Part shown: positions 36,525-45,295 of the stretch, in pieces
Position numbering within the stretch: position 1 is the stretch's first letter
Layout of the letters: the number at the start of each line of letters is the position of its first letter
Origin: Flavobacteriaceae bacterium
GTDB taxonomy: Bacteria > Bacteroidota > Bacteroidia > Flavobacteriales > Flavobacteriaceae
DNA: 52,266 nucleotides
NCBI GenBank assembly: GCA_022425945.1
Contig: JAKMEK010000090.1
Span: 1 to 52,266 of the forward strand
Direction: 5' to 3'
Program-made: the position numbers and the translations under genes
Notes under the pieces: model-generated
The model's database searches: none
What the model was told of the DNA's origin: nothing
Seen by the model: only the letters and a program-made list of their open reading frames with translations

Positions 36525-37779
36525 CGTTCAAGTCGTATTGTTTTATTTTTCGGTAAAGCGTTCGTTCAGAAATACCCAATTCTTCGGCGGCTAGTTTTCT
36601 TCTGCCTCGACTTCTTTCTAGCGCTTTTTTTATCATTTCGATTTCTTTATCCAATAAGGACAAAGGTTCTTCTGCCTCTATGGTTTCTGCATAAGAGTAG
36701 CTGTCCTGAGCTTGAACTAGTGGTTGTGATGGAACAGCTTGGTCTATGGAGGGGTTCAATACAGTAAGGGAATTCGATTCTTCGTGTTTACTGATGTTCT
36801 CTGCCCCGTATAGTTTTTCAATCAGCCCTTCTTTTTCTTCCTCACTAATGTCTTGATTCATCAATTCTAAGGTGAGTTTTTTTAGGTCATTGAGATCATT
36901 CTTCATGTCAAAGAGTACTTTGTAAAGTATCTCTCTTTCAGAAGCGAAATCACCCTGTTCTTTTTTGTCTGTCGTTAGGGCAGGTAATTGCGACCCCATA
37001 TCAGGGAGGTAAGGACGTAAGCTGGCTGCTGTAAGCAGTCGATCTTGTTCAAGCACAGATACTTGTTCCGCAACATTTCGCAACTGACGGATGTTTCCAT
37101 TCCAATTGTATTGAATCAGCAATTGTTGTGCGTGCTCATCTAAACGTAGGGTGGGCATTCTGTATTTTTGAGCAAAATCAACGGCAAATTTTCGAAACAA
37201 TAAAGGAATATCTTCTTTGCGTTCCCTTAGGGGAGGAAGGTGAATGTCTACGGTACTTAATCGGTAAAACAAATCCTCTCTAAATTTGTTTTTTTGGATA
37301 GCATCACGCATGTTGACATTGGTTGCTGCCACAATACGGACATTGGTAGTTTGTGTTTTTGAAGAGCCAACTTTGAGAAACTCTCCCGTTTCTAAAACAC
37401 GAAGCAAGCGTACTTGTGTCGAAAGTGGTAGTTCGCCTACTTCATCAAGAAAAATAGTGCCACCATCGGCCACCTCAAAATACCCATTCCGAGTCGCTGT
37501 TGCTCCTGTAAAAGCTCCTTTTTCATGCCCAAAAAGTTCACTGTCTATGGTGCCTTCAGGAATGGCTCCACAGTTAACTGCAATGTATTTGGCGTGCTTA
37601 CGGTGTGAATTTTGATGAATTATTTTTGGGATATTTTCCTTACCCACACCACTTTCTCCAGTCACCAAAACTGAGATGTCTGTAACAGCGACACGTAGCG
37701 CTTTTTCAATCGCACGATTCAATCCCTGGCTCATGCCAATGATGCCAAATCGCTGCTTGATAGTTTGTAAATTCTCCAT
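36508..37779 (-). CDS. Sigma-54-dependent transcriptional activator lacking a receiver domain
   Basis: A 423-residue enhancer-binding protein. The AAA+ domain occupies about residues 10-245, with Walker A GESGVGKE (41-48), the sigma-54-contacting GAFTGA (88-93), Walker B FLDEVGELP and the LFYRLSTVDIHLPPLRER sensor region. A linker with acidic and Gln-rich sequence follows. The C-terminal Fis-type helix-turn-helix (about 378-415, RRKLAAEELGISERTLYRKI) binds DNA. There is no N-terminal receiver, GAF or PAS domain, so activity must be controlled by partner, level or the linker. It sits in an operon with lptE and secG, which hints at an envelope-related regulon. Target genes are unknown. Confidence 0.93.
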   Translation of the reverse strand: MENLQTIKQRFGIIGMSQGLNRAIEKALRVAVTDISVLVTGESGVGKENIPKIIHQNSHRKHAKYIAVNCGAIPEGTIDSELFGHEKGAFTGATATRNGYFEVADGGTIFLDEVGELPLSTQVRLLRVLETGEFLKVGSSKTQTTNVRIVAATNVNMRDAIQKNKFREDLFYRLSTVDIHLPPLRERKEDIPLLFRKFAVDFAQKYRMPTLRLDEHAQQLLIQYNWNGNIRQLRNVAEQVSVLEQDRLLTAASLRPYLPDMGSQLPALTTDKKEQGDFASEREILYKVLFDMKNDLNDLKKLTLELMNQDISEEEKEGLIEKLYGAENISKHEESNSLTVLNPSIDQAVPSQPLVQAQDSYSYAETIEAEEPLSLLDKEIEMIKKALERSRGRRKLAAEELGISERTLYRKIKQYDLNDEEDL

Positions 37780-37788
37780 CTTTAGAAT

Positions 37789-39270
37789 TTATATATTTTC
37801 AGAAATACCTAAAGCTGTCCCTAACAGGGTTGCTGAGGTACAGTCCTTTACGATTACATCGACAAAATCTCCAATTTGGTAGTTTTCCTTTGGAAAAACA
37901 GCCACTGTATTTTGAGAGGTTCTTCCGCTCCATTGATCAGTAGATTTTTTCGATTCTTTTTCAATCAACACACAAACAGTTTGTCCCAAAAAGCTTTCGG
38001 TACGAAAACGACTATGGGCTTGTTGCTTGTCAATGATTTCGCTCAATCTTCTTTTCTTTGTGGCCAAAGGAATGTCATCTTCCATTTTTCGTTCGGCAAG
38101 CGTCCCTGGACGCTCAGAATAGGCAAACATAAATCCAAAATCATATTTCACATAATCCATCAAACTTAGGGTATCCTGATGATCTTCTTCTGTCTCAGTT
38201 GGGAAACCGGCAATCATGTCTTGTGAAATGGCACAGTTTGGAATAATTTCTCGAATATTGTCGATCAAATCGAAGTATTCTTGCCTTGAATGCAAGCGGT
38301 TCATTTTTTTTAAGATACGATCACTTCCTGATTGAACCGGTAGATGAATGTAGTTGCAAATGTTGGGGTATTTTGCCATTACATGCAATACATCTACTGT
38401 CATGTCTTGTGGGTTGGAGGTTGAAAAGCGAAAACGAATTCTCGGATGCGCCTCCGCTGCCATTGCCATTAAATGTGCAAAATCTACCGCAGTTTTTTGC
38501 TGCAATGCCGAGGCTTTCACAAAATCTTTTTTCAGTCCCCCACCGTACCATAAATAACTGTCTACGTTTTGCCCTAAGAGAGTAATCTCTTTAAAATTGC
38601 GTTGGGCAAGGTCATCGATTTCGTGTAAAATACTCTTTGGGTCGCGACTGCGTTCTCTTCCTCTGGTAAAAGGAACTACGCAAAAGGTACACATATTATC
38701 ACACCCGCGTGTTATGGATACAAATGCGCTAACTCCATTTGAATCGATTCGAATAGGGGCAATGTCACCATAAGTTTCTTCTTTGGAGAGGATTACATTT
38801 ACGGCATCTCTTCCTTGGTTTATTTCGGCCAACAGATATGGGAGATCTTTATAAGCATCTGGACCAACCACCATGTCTACAATTTTTTCCTCCTCCAAAA
38901 ATTGATGCTTTAAACGCTCAGCCATACAGCCCAAGACCCCAACTTTCATTGTTGGATTGGTTTTCTTGACGGCATTGAATTTTTCAAGTCTTTTGCGAAC
39001 GGTTAGCTCAGCTTTTTCTCGAATGGAACAGGTGTTGACTAATATCAAGTCAGCAGACTCCATTTTTGTAGTGGTTTGATAGCCTTCTTTAGAAAGAATA
39101 GAAGCAACCACCTCGCTGTCAGAAAAATTCATCTGACAACCGTAGGATTCGATGTAGACAGATTTTTCTGTTTTTTGGTCAGTTTGTTTATGCGCAATCA
39201 CAACGCCATCTGTTGCTGGTGAGATTTGTTTTTCTGTGGTACTTACAGTATGATTTGGTTTTGTCTGCAT
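37789..39270 (-). CDS. miaB: tRNA-2-methylthio-N6-dimethylallyladenosine synthase MiaB
   Basis: Radical-SAM methylthiotransferase that adds a methylthio group to i6A37 of tRNAs. The 493-residue protein has an N-terminal UPF0004 domain whose cluster ligands are C45 (ESYGCQMN), C81 (NTCSIREKAE) and C115 (LGCMAER). The radical-SAM motif CxxxCxxC is C190-C194-C197 (RGCDNMCTFC). A C-terminal TRAM domain ends in LLGTALGISENI. The first about 35 residues are a non-conserved extension common in flavobacteria. It is the first gene of a minus-strand run ending at secG, with a matching promoter box upstream. Confidence 0.96.
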   Translation of the reverse strand: MQTKPNHTVSTTEKQISPATDGVVIAHKQTDQKTEKSVYIESYGCQMNFSDSEVVASILSKEGYQTTTKMESADLILVNTCSIREKAELTVRKRLEKFNAVKKTNPTMKVGVLGCMAERLKHQFLEEEKIVDMVVGPDAYKDLPYLLAEINQGRDAVNVILSKEETYGDIAPIRIDSNGVSAFVSITRGCDNMCTFCVVPFTRGRERSRDPKSILHEIDDLAQRNFKEITLLGQNVDSYLWYGGGLKKDFVKASALQQKTAVDFAHLMAMAAEAHPRIRFRFSTSNPQDMTVDVLHVMAKYPNICNYIHLPVQSGSDRILKKMNRLHSRQEYFDLIDNIREIIPNCAISQDMIAGFPTETEEDHQDTLSLMDYVKYDFGFMFAYSERPGTLAERKMEDDIPLATKKRRLSEIIDKQQAHSRFRTESFLGQTVCVLIEKESKKSTDQWSGRTSQNTVAVFPKENYQIGDFVDVIVKDCTSATLLGTALGISENI

Positions 39271-39305
39271 TCTGATTAATTGGCTTGTACTTTTTAATAA
39301 CCATA

Positions 39306-39313
39306 CAAAAGTA
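39306..39313 (-). promoter_or_regulatory. -7 promoter box of miaB-to-secG operon
   Basis: On the minus strand TACTTTTG is an exact TAnnTTTG match, 36 bp before the miaB ATG. No convincing TTG is seen at -33. It is back to back with the topA promoter in a 221-bp divergent gap. Confidence 0.5.
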
Positions 39314-39440
39314 ATGAATTACCGTCATTTTGTCATGTTTTGCACAAAAGACTGAAAATTTTATTTGTAAAAAAAGAGATGTTTACACCTTAAATGATGG
39401 CAATGCATGGGATTATTTTTTTTTGATTTCACCTTCAAAA

Positions 39441-39471
39441 TTTGAGCCGTTAAAAATTTCGTCTACTTTTG
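39441..39471 (+). promoter_or_regulatory. Promoter of topA
   Basis: TTTG at 39441-39444 and TACTTTTG at 39464-39471 are exact consensus boxes separated by 19 bp. This is the best promoter in the window. It lies 20 bp before the ATG at 39492 and inside a longer in-frame reading frame that begins at 39330, so it decides the start of topA. Confidence 0.8.
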
Positions 39472-39491
39472 TTGATAAGAAAAAACCCACC

Positions 39492-41987
39492 ATGGCGAAG
39501 AACTTAGTGATAGTTGAGTCCCCTGCAAAGGCGAAAACAATTGAAAAATTTTTAGGTAAAGACTATAAAGTAGCCTCTAGTTTTGGGCACATTGCTGACC
39601 TTCCTTCTAAAGAGTTAGGGGTTAATGTTGATGGAGATTTTTTGCCCAAATACATTGTTTCGACCGACAAGAAAAAAGTAGTTTCAGAATTAAAGTCTTT
39701 GGCCAAGAAAGCAGAAATTGTTTGGTTGGCCAGTGATGAGGACCGAGAGGGAGAAGCGATTGCTTGGCATTTGGCCAACACTCTAGAGTTAAAAGAAGAG
39801 AATACCAAACGCATTGTGTTTCATGAGATCACCAAGAATGCAATTTTAAAGGCAATTAATACTCCGCGTGATATCGATTACAACCTCGTAAATGCGCAAC
39901 AAGCTCGAAGAGTTTTGGATCGCTTGGTTGGTTATGAGTTGTCCCCGGTACTTTGGCGTAAGGTAAAAGGTGGGCTCTCGGCCGGACGGGTACAGTCTGT
40001 TTCTGTTCGACTTATCGTTGAACGTGAAAGAGAAATCAAAGCTTTTGTTCCTGCGTCAATGTTTAAAACGCAGGCTGAGTTTTTGACTACTGGAAATAAA
40101 ATGATCAAGGCTGGGTTGAATTCGACCTTTGATCAAGCCGAAGAAGTAGAAGATTTTCTTGCAAAGAATGCAAATGCTGACTTTGCTGTTACCTCCAAAG
40201 AAACCAAACCTGCAAAAAAGAGTCCAACAGCTCCTTTTACCACATCGACCCTTCAGCAAGAGGCTGCCCGGAAGTTGTTTTTCTCTGTGAGTAAGACGAT
40301 GACCATGGCCCAACGTTTGTACGAGGCAGGTTTGATTACCTATATGCGTACTGACAGTGTCAATCTATCCAAAGAAGCACAAACTGCTGCCCTAAAAGAG
40401 ATTACAGATCGCTATGGCGAAGACTATGCGCAAGCAAGAAATTTTAAGAGTAAAAGTAAAGGAGCCCAAGAAGCTCACGAAGCCATTCGGCCGACAGATC
40501 TAAGTCGCGATACTGTGGCTGTAGATTATGACCAAATGCGATTGTATGAATTGATTTGGAAACGCACAGTTTCTTCTCAAATGAGCGATGCAAAATTAGA
40601 GCGAACAGTACTTAAAATAGGGGCTAACCAACACAATGAAGTGTTTACGGCTAGAGGTGAAATCTTAACCTTCGAAGGTTTTCTGAAGGTATATTTAGAG
40701 GGAGTAGATGAAGATGAAGAAGAAGCACAGGGAATACTTCCGCCGGTTGAGAAGGGAGATGCGCTAGCACTGAAGTCGTTGGTTTCTACACAGCGTTTCA
40801 CACGACCACCGTATCGATTTACAGAAGCTTCATTGGTGAAAAAGTTAGAGGAACTAGGCATTGGTCGACCGTCTACCTATGCACCTACAATATCTACTGT
40901 CCAAAACAGAGGGTATGTAGCCAAAGGAACAGTTGAAGGTGTACAACGTACCTACCAACAATTTGCCTTGAAAGAAGGAGAAGTTACTGCAAGTCGTCTT
41001 ACAGAAATGGTTGGTTCGGACAAAGGAAAGTTAGTTCCCACCGATATTGGCATGATTGTCAATGATTTTTTGGTGAATAATTTCGAGAACATTTTGGATT
41101 ATAATTTCACTGCCCAGGTTGAACAAGATTTTGATGAAATCGCTGAAGGCAGAGAAGATTGGGTTAAAATGATCAAGGGTTTTTATGGCGATTTTCAAAC
41201 AACTGTTCAGCATGTAAAAGAACATGCCGAGCGTGAGTCAGGAGAACGTGTACTGGGAACCCATCCCGATTCTGGCCGCACGGTTAAAGTGCGCTTGGGT
41301 AAATTTGGTCCAATTGCACAAATTGGAGATTCCGATGATGAAGATCCGGTTGTTTTTGCCAGTCTTAGTCAAGACCAACAATTGGATACCATAACTTTTG
41401 AAGCCGCCTTAGACTTATTTCAATTACCAAAAGATTTGGGTGAATACGAGGGTGAGGTTGTTACAGTAAACAATGGTCGTTTTGGACCTTATGTTAAGTT
41501 TGGAAGCACTTTTGTTTCCTTACCCAAAGGGACCAACCCCATGGAAGTTGACCGTGAGTTAGCCATTGAGCTTATTGAAGAAAAGAAAATTGCTGATGCA
41601 CCCATCTACACCTACAATGAACTTCCTGTAACGAAAGGTACTGGTCGTTTCGGCCCATTCATCAAATGGAGTGGAATGTTTATTAATGTCAATAAAAAAT
41701 ACAACTTTGATGCCCTTTCTGATGACGATATTGAGACTTTGATCAAAGACAAGATCCAGAAAGAAATCGATAAGGTTATTCACAACTGGGAGGAGGAAGG
41801 AATTCGCGTTGAAAAAGCCCGTTGGGGTCGCTCAAACATTATTCAAGGAAAGCTCAAAATTGAACTCCCTAAGGATATTGATGCTACAAAAATAACCTTG
41901 GCTGAGGCCCAGAAGCTGTTAGAAGCCAAAAAGCCCAAGAAGAAGGCGAAGAAAAAAGCAGCCGCCAAGCCCAAAGCAAAAAAATAA
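39492..41987 (+). CDS. topA: DNA topoisomerase I
   Basis: Relaxes negative supercoils by single-strand passage. From the preferred start the protein has 831 residues. It opens with the Toprim motif VIVESPAKAKTIEKFLG, and the metal-binding acidic triad is in SDEDREGEAIAWH (D82, D84). The catalytic tyrosine is Y284 in YMRTDS. The C-terminus has three GRFGPxxK-type repeats (GKFGPIAQIG, GRFGPYVKFG, GRFGPFIKW) instead of cysteine zinc fingers, and ends in a Lys/Ala-rich tail. An in-frame ATG at 39330 would add 54 unconserved residues upstream of MAKNLVIVES and would include the promoter, so it is rejected. The next gene follows after 2 bp. Confidence 0.97.
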   Translation: MAKNLVIVESPAKAKTIEKFLGKDYKVASSFGHIADLPSKELGVNVDGDFLPKYIVSTDKKKVVSELKSLAKKAEIVWLASDEDREGEAIAWHLANTLELKEENTKRIVFHEITKNAILKAINTPRDIDYNLVNAQQARRVLDRLVGYELSPVLWRKVKGGLSAGRVQSVSVRLIVEREREIKAFVPASMFKTQAEFLTTGNKMIKAGLNSTFDQAEEVEDFLAKNANADFAVTSKETKPAKKSPTAPFTTSTLQQEAARKLFFSVSKTMTMAQRLYEAGLITYMRTDSVNLSKEAQTAALKEITDRYGEDYAQARNFKSKSKGAQEAHEAIRPTDLSRDTVAVDYDQMRLYELIWKRTVSSQMSDAKLERTVLKIGANQHNEVFTARGEILTFEGFLKVYLEGVDEDEEEAQGILPPVEKGDALALKSLVSTQRFTRPPYRFTEASLVKKLEELGIGRPSTYAPTISTVQNRGYVAKGTVEGVQRTYQQFALKEGEVTASRLTEMVGSDKGKLVPTDIGMIVNDFLVNNFENILDYNFTAQVEQDFDEIAEGREDWVKMIKGFYGDFQTTVQHVKEHAERESGERVLGTHPDSGRTVKVRLGKFGPIAQIGDSDDEDPVVFASLSQDQQLDTITFEAALDLFQLPKDLGEYEGEVVTVNNGRFGPYVKFGSTFVSLPKGTNPMEVDRELAIELIEEKKIADAPIYTYNELPVTKGTGRFGPFIKWSGMFINVNKKYNFDALSDDDIETLIKDKIQKEIDKVIHNWEEEGIRVEKARWGRSNIIQGKLKIELPKDIDATKITLAEAQKLLEAKKPKKKAKKKAAAKPKAKK

Positions 41988-41989
41988 GC

Positions 41990-43138
41990 ATGAGTTTAGA
42001 TTTTTTAATCCCTGTTGATGATGCCGTTTTAGGAATTGCAACGTTATTGCCAAAACAGGTGATTGGAAAATCTTTGCAGGTACATACCGAAAAAAACGGT
42101 TTCCCTGCTTTAGAGCAGGTGCGGATTGCCATTTTTGGTGTACAGGAAAGTAGAAACAGTTATTATCCTGTGATGGAGTATGATATGAATGCTTTTCGAA
42201 AAGAGTTTTATCAGCTTTATCCAGGGAATTGGTCGGTTAACATCGCAGATCTGGGTGACTTGCCCTCAGGTGAAAAACCAGAAGACACCTATTATGCCCT
42301 GAAGGAAATCTGTGTTTATTTAAGGCAAATAAATGTTATCCCGGTTGTGTTGGGAGGAAGTCAAGACCTTACAGTATCCCTGTATCGAACTTTTGAGATC
42401 TCAGATCAGTGGGTAAATATTGTTTCTGTAGATAATCGGTTTGATTTCTCTCAGGAGGAAGAATTGATTTCTGGTCGATCATATATGAGTGAAATTATTA
42501 TGGAGAACCCCAGTAGATTGAATAATTTCACAAATCTAGGATATCAATCTTATCTTATCGCCCAAGAAGAATTGGATTTAATGGAAAAATTATTTTTTGA
42601 TTCCCAGCGTTTAGGACAAGTACTTGATCATCCAGAAAACACTGAGCCTGTTTTTCGTGAAGCAGATATTGTTAGTTTCGACATGAAAGTTTTGAGTGGG
42701 GTTGCTGCTGGAAATCTATCTCAAGGCATGCCCAATGGAATTGATGCCCGAACTATTTGTACCTTAGCACGTTACGCAGGAATTAGCGATCGAATTGGTA
42801 TTATTGGTTGTTTTGATTTACCGAATGCTTTAATTTTTCATAAATTGCTGGCTCAAATGATTTGGTATTTCATTGAGGGTGTTCAATGCCGTTTTGATGA
42901 ATATCCAGTTGCTACAGGTCACGGATTTACTCGTTACACAGTCCAGATGTCTGATCGGGAATTGGTTTTTTTGAAGAGTTCCAAAAGCCAACGTTGGTGG
43001 ATGGAATTTATGAAAGAAAACTATTTGGATAATAAATCTAAAAGAAGTGCGTTATTATCATGCACACACCAAGATTATTTGAATGCGTGTAATGATATTT
43101 TGCCCGACAGATGGTGGAGGGCAACTAAAAGAAGTTAA
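41990..43138 (+). CDS. Arginase/formimidoylglutamase-fold protein with substituted metal ligands
   Basis: A 382-residue protein of the arginase/agmatinase/formimidoylglutamase superfamily, usually annotated as formimidoylglutamase in flavobacteria. The fold motifs can be located, but the manganese ligands are mostly changed. The usual GGDHS reads GGSQD (122-126, no His). DAHxD reads DNRFD (148-152, His to Arg). SxDxDxxDP reads SFDMKVLSG (229-237, second Asp to Lys). Only D148, D152 and D231 remain. A functional hydrolase is therefore doubtful. It is cotranscribed with topA (2-bp gap) and precedes gldK by 82 bp. The conserved place beside the type IX secretion genes suggests a non-enzymatic or altered role. 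Confidence 0.8.
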   Translation: MSLDFLIPVDDAVLGIATLLPKQVIGKSLQVHTEKNGFPALEQVRIAIFGVQESRNSYYPVMEYDMNAFRKEFYQLYPGNWSVNIADLGDLPSGEKPEDTYYALKEICVYLRQINVIPVVLGGSQDLTVSLYRTFEISDQWVNIVSVDNRFDFSQEEELISGRSYMSEIIMENPSRLNNFTNLGYQSYLIAQEELDLMEKLFFDSQRLGQVLDHPENTEPVFREADIVSFDMKVLSGVAAGNLSQGMPNGIDARTICTLARYAGISDRIGIIGCFDLPNALIFHKLLAQMIWYFIEGVQCRFDEYPVATGHGFTRYTVQMSDRELVFLKSSKSQRWWMEFMKENYLDNKSKRSALLSCTHQDYLNACNDILPDRWWRATKRS

Positions 43139-43220
43139 GAATAGCGTGGTTATTTGGCTTTATAGTGTAAAAATAGCATTAGAATGAAATATTATTAACC
43201 GCCACACGTTAGAATACTAT

Positions 43221-44597
43221 ATGAAGAAAATAGTTATTTTCATTTTTACTGCGTTGATGATCTACGGATGTGGAAATAAACGTGGTGAACTTATTGGAGT
43301 TAAGCAAAAGAAATGGTTTCCAGAAAAGCCTTATGGAATGACACTTGTAGAGGGTGGAGCTTTCATTATGGGGAAACAAGACGATGATATTGCCCAGTTA
43401 AAGAACGCGCCTGCTAAAACGGTAACTGTTCGTTCATTCTACATGGATGAGACAGAAATTACCAATAGTGAATACCGACAATTTGTGTTTTGGGTTCGCG
43501 ATTCTATTGCCCTAGCGATGCTTGCCCGCAAAGCAGATGAACTAAGTTTGGGCGAAGATGGTGAAACTGGTGATGGAATTGGAGAGTATGCATTTAAAGA
43601 TGCAGATACCTCTGATTTGTCTGAATTCCAAAAATACATGCGGGCTAATTATTACGAATTATCTGATGACCCATATGCTGGACGTCCACTAAACTGGGAT
43701 CAAGACATCGAATGGGAACCCAACAGTTATGTTGATCAGGCCTATGTTGAGGTTATGGATAGTTTATACTTACCTCCAGAGGTTTGGTATAACGGCGAAA
43801 TGAAAATAGATGTGAACAAAATGGTTTACAAATATTCTTGGTTCGATGCTGAAGCAGCGGCCCTAGAAAGAGAAAAAGACCCTACATCAAGAGACCGTTT
43901 GCCCTTTATCAAAAAAGAAGAAATTGAAATCTATCCAGATACTACTGTATGGATAAAGGATTTTAACTACTCGTACAATGAACCAATGCACAATGATTAT
44001 TTCTCACATCCTGCCTATCAGGACTATCCTGTAGTTGGTGTGTCTTGGAAACAAGCTGTTGCATTTTGTACGTGGAGAACACATTATAAGAACTCTTTTC
44101 AAAAAGAGAAAGGCGATCCATTGGTAAATGAATTCCGTCTGCCCACAGAAGCTGAATGGGAATACGCTGCTCGAGGAGGAATTCCTTCCGGTACATATCC
44201 GTGGGGATCCCCTTATTTACTGAACGATAGAGGTTGCTTTTTAGCCAACTTCAAGCCCTTGCGCGGAGATTATTCTGCTGACCAGGCAATGTATGCGGTA
44301 GAAGCAAAGTCTTATTTACCCAATGACTTTAATTTATACAATATGGCCGGGAATGTAGCTGAGTGGACGGAGTCCTCCTATGATCCGGGTGCCTACGAAT
44401 ATGTTTCCTCGTTAAATCCAAATATGTCACTCAATCAAGAAAGCCGTAAGGTGGTTCGTGGCGGTTCGTGGAAAGATGTTGCCTACTTTTTACGTGTTAG
44501 CTCAAGAGATTACGAGTATCAAGACACTGCAAGAAGTTACATTGGTTTTAGAACCGTTCAAGATTATTTAGGTTCTGAAAAAGTGAAAATTAAATAG
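43221..44597 (+). CDS. gldK: Gliding motility/type IX secretion lipoprotein GldK
   Basis: Outer-membrane-associated lipoprotein that, with GldN, forms the periplasmic ring of the type IX secretion system (T9SS). The 458-residue protein has a lipobox near C17 (MIYGCGNKR) and a formylglycine-generating-enzyme-like fold. The N-terminal VEGGAFIMGKQ and the SFYMDETEITNSEYRQF motif, then FRLPTEAEWEYAARGG, WGSPY, NMAGNVAEWTES and VVRGGSWKDVAYFLR, are all family features. A weak promoter-like pair (TTTG at 43153, TAGCATTA at 43174) lies in the 82-bp leader, which also carries a TTAGAAT direct repeat. It is followed by gldLMN. Confidence 0.97.
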   Translation: MKKIVIFIFTALMIYGCGNKRGELIGVKQKKWFPEKPYGMTLVEGGAFIMGKQDDDIAQLKNAPAKTVTVRSFYMDETEITNSEYRQFVFWVRDSIALAMLARKADELSLGEDGETGDGIGEYAFKDADTSDLSEFQKYMRANYYELSDDPYAGRPLNWDQDIEWEPNSYVDQAYVEVMDSLYLPPEVWYNGEMKIDVNKMVYKYSWFDAEAAALEREKDPTSRDRLPFIKKEEIEIYPDTTVWIKDFNYSYNEPMHNDYFSHPAYQDYPVVGVSWKQAVAFCTWRTHYKNSFQKEKGDPLVNEFRLPTEAEWEYAARGGIPSGTYPWGSPYLLNDRGCFLANFKPLRGDYSADQAMYAVEAKSYLPNDFNLYNMAGNVAEWTESSYDPGAYEYVSSLNPNMSLNQESRKVVRGGSWKDVAYFLRVSSRDYEYQDTARSYIGFRTVQDYLGSEKVKIK

Positions 44598-44604
44598 AAA
44601 ATTT

Positions 44605-44612
44605 TATCTTTA
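44605..44612 (+). promoter_or_regulatory. Candidate internal -7 box upstream of gldL
   Basis: TATCTTTA matches TAnnTTTG at 7 of 8 positions, 25 bp before the gldL ATG in the 40-bp gap after gldK. No clear -33 partner is present. It could give gldLMN extra transcription over gldK. Confidence 0.35.
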
Positions 44613-44637
44613 GCAAATACTTAATTATTACAAAAAA

Positions 44638-45288
44638 ATGGACGCAAAACAACTCAAAGGACGCTTAAGAAGAAAAATCATCATGCACATGTTATTCCAA
44701 ATTGGAGGAGCAGTTGTAATTGTTGGAGCATTATTTAAGATTCTTCACTTAGAAATAGGACCCATCACTGGTGGGGTAGTATTAGGACTTGGTTTAGGGA
44801 CTGAAGCCATTATCTTCCTCGTAGGGGGATTGATGCTAGATGACGCACGTGAGGAACACGCTTCTTTCGTAGAACACCAAGAAGAAAAAGCGGGTCACGC
44901 TAAGCCTTCTAACAACACTGAAGAAGGATTGTCAAGTAAAATTGATGGTATTTTGCAACAAGCAAAACTAGACGTTAGCCTTGTGAACGGTTTGACGCAA
45001 AGTATCAAGAACCTAGAGGCATCAGCAAAAGCGCTATCACCAGCCGCTGAAGCTGTTTCTTCTTCACAAAGTTATTCTGAACAATTATCCAAAGCAGCAG
45101 TTCAATTGGAAACGTTAAACGAATTATACAGTGCGCAAGTAGCAAGTTCAGGTTCACAAACCGCTTACAATGAGCAAGTGGCTGAAAATGCTGAACGTTT
45201 GAAAGCGCAAATGGAATCTTTGTCTGCAAACTTAGCTTCACTTAACCAAGTTTATGGCGGAATGCTTTCTGCAATGAACAAAAACTAG
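44638..45288 (+). CDS. gldL: Gliding motility/T9SS motor protein GldL
   Basis: A 216-residue inner-membrane protein that with GldM forms the proton-powered motor of the T9SS and gliding machinery. Two membrane helices (about 15-34 and 43-67) are followed by a long cytoplasmic coiled coil (about 100-215) rich in Gln, Glu, Ser and Ala. Glu56 in the second helix (LGTEAIIFLVGG) is in the position of the conserved motor glutamate. The gldM ATG follows 7 bp after the stop. Confidence 0.96.
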   Translation: MDAKQLKGRLRRKIIMHMLFQIGGAVVIVGALFKILHLEIGPITGGVVLGLGLGTEAIIFLVGGLMLDDAREEHASFVEHQEEKAGHAKPSNNTEEGLSSKIDGILQQAKLDVSLVNGLTQSIKNLEASAKALSPAAEAVSSSQSYSEQLSKAAVQLETLNELYSAQVASSGSQTAYNEQVAENAERLKAQMESLSANLASLNQVYGGMLSAMNKN

Positions 45289-45295
45289 TTAAGCA

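Noticed and set aside
39330-39491. N-terminal 54-residue extension of topA
   Set aside because: It lacks any resemblance to topoisomerase I, precedes the conserved MAKNLVIVESPAKAK start and contains a consensus promoter.
43179-43215. Direct repeat TTAGAAT before gldK
   Set aside because: Seven bases, two copies only, in AT-rich DNA; not enough to claim an operator.
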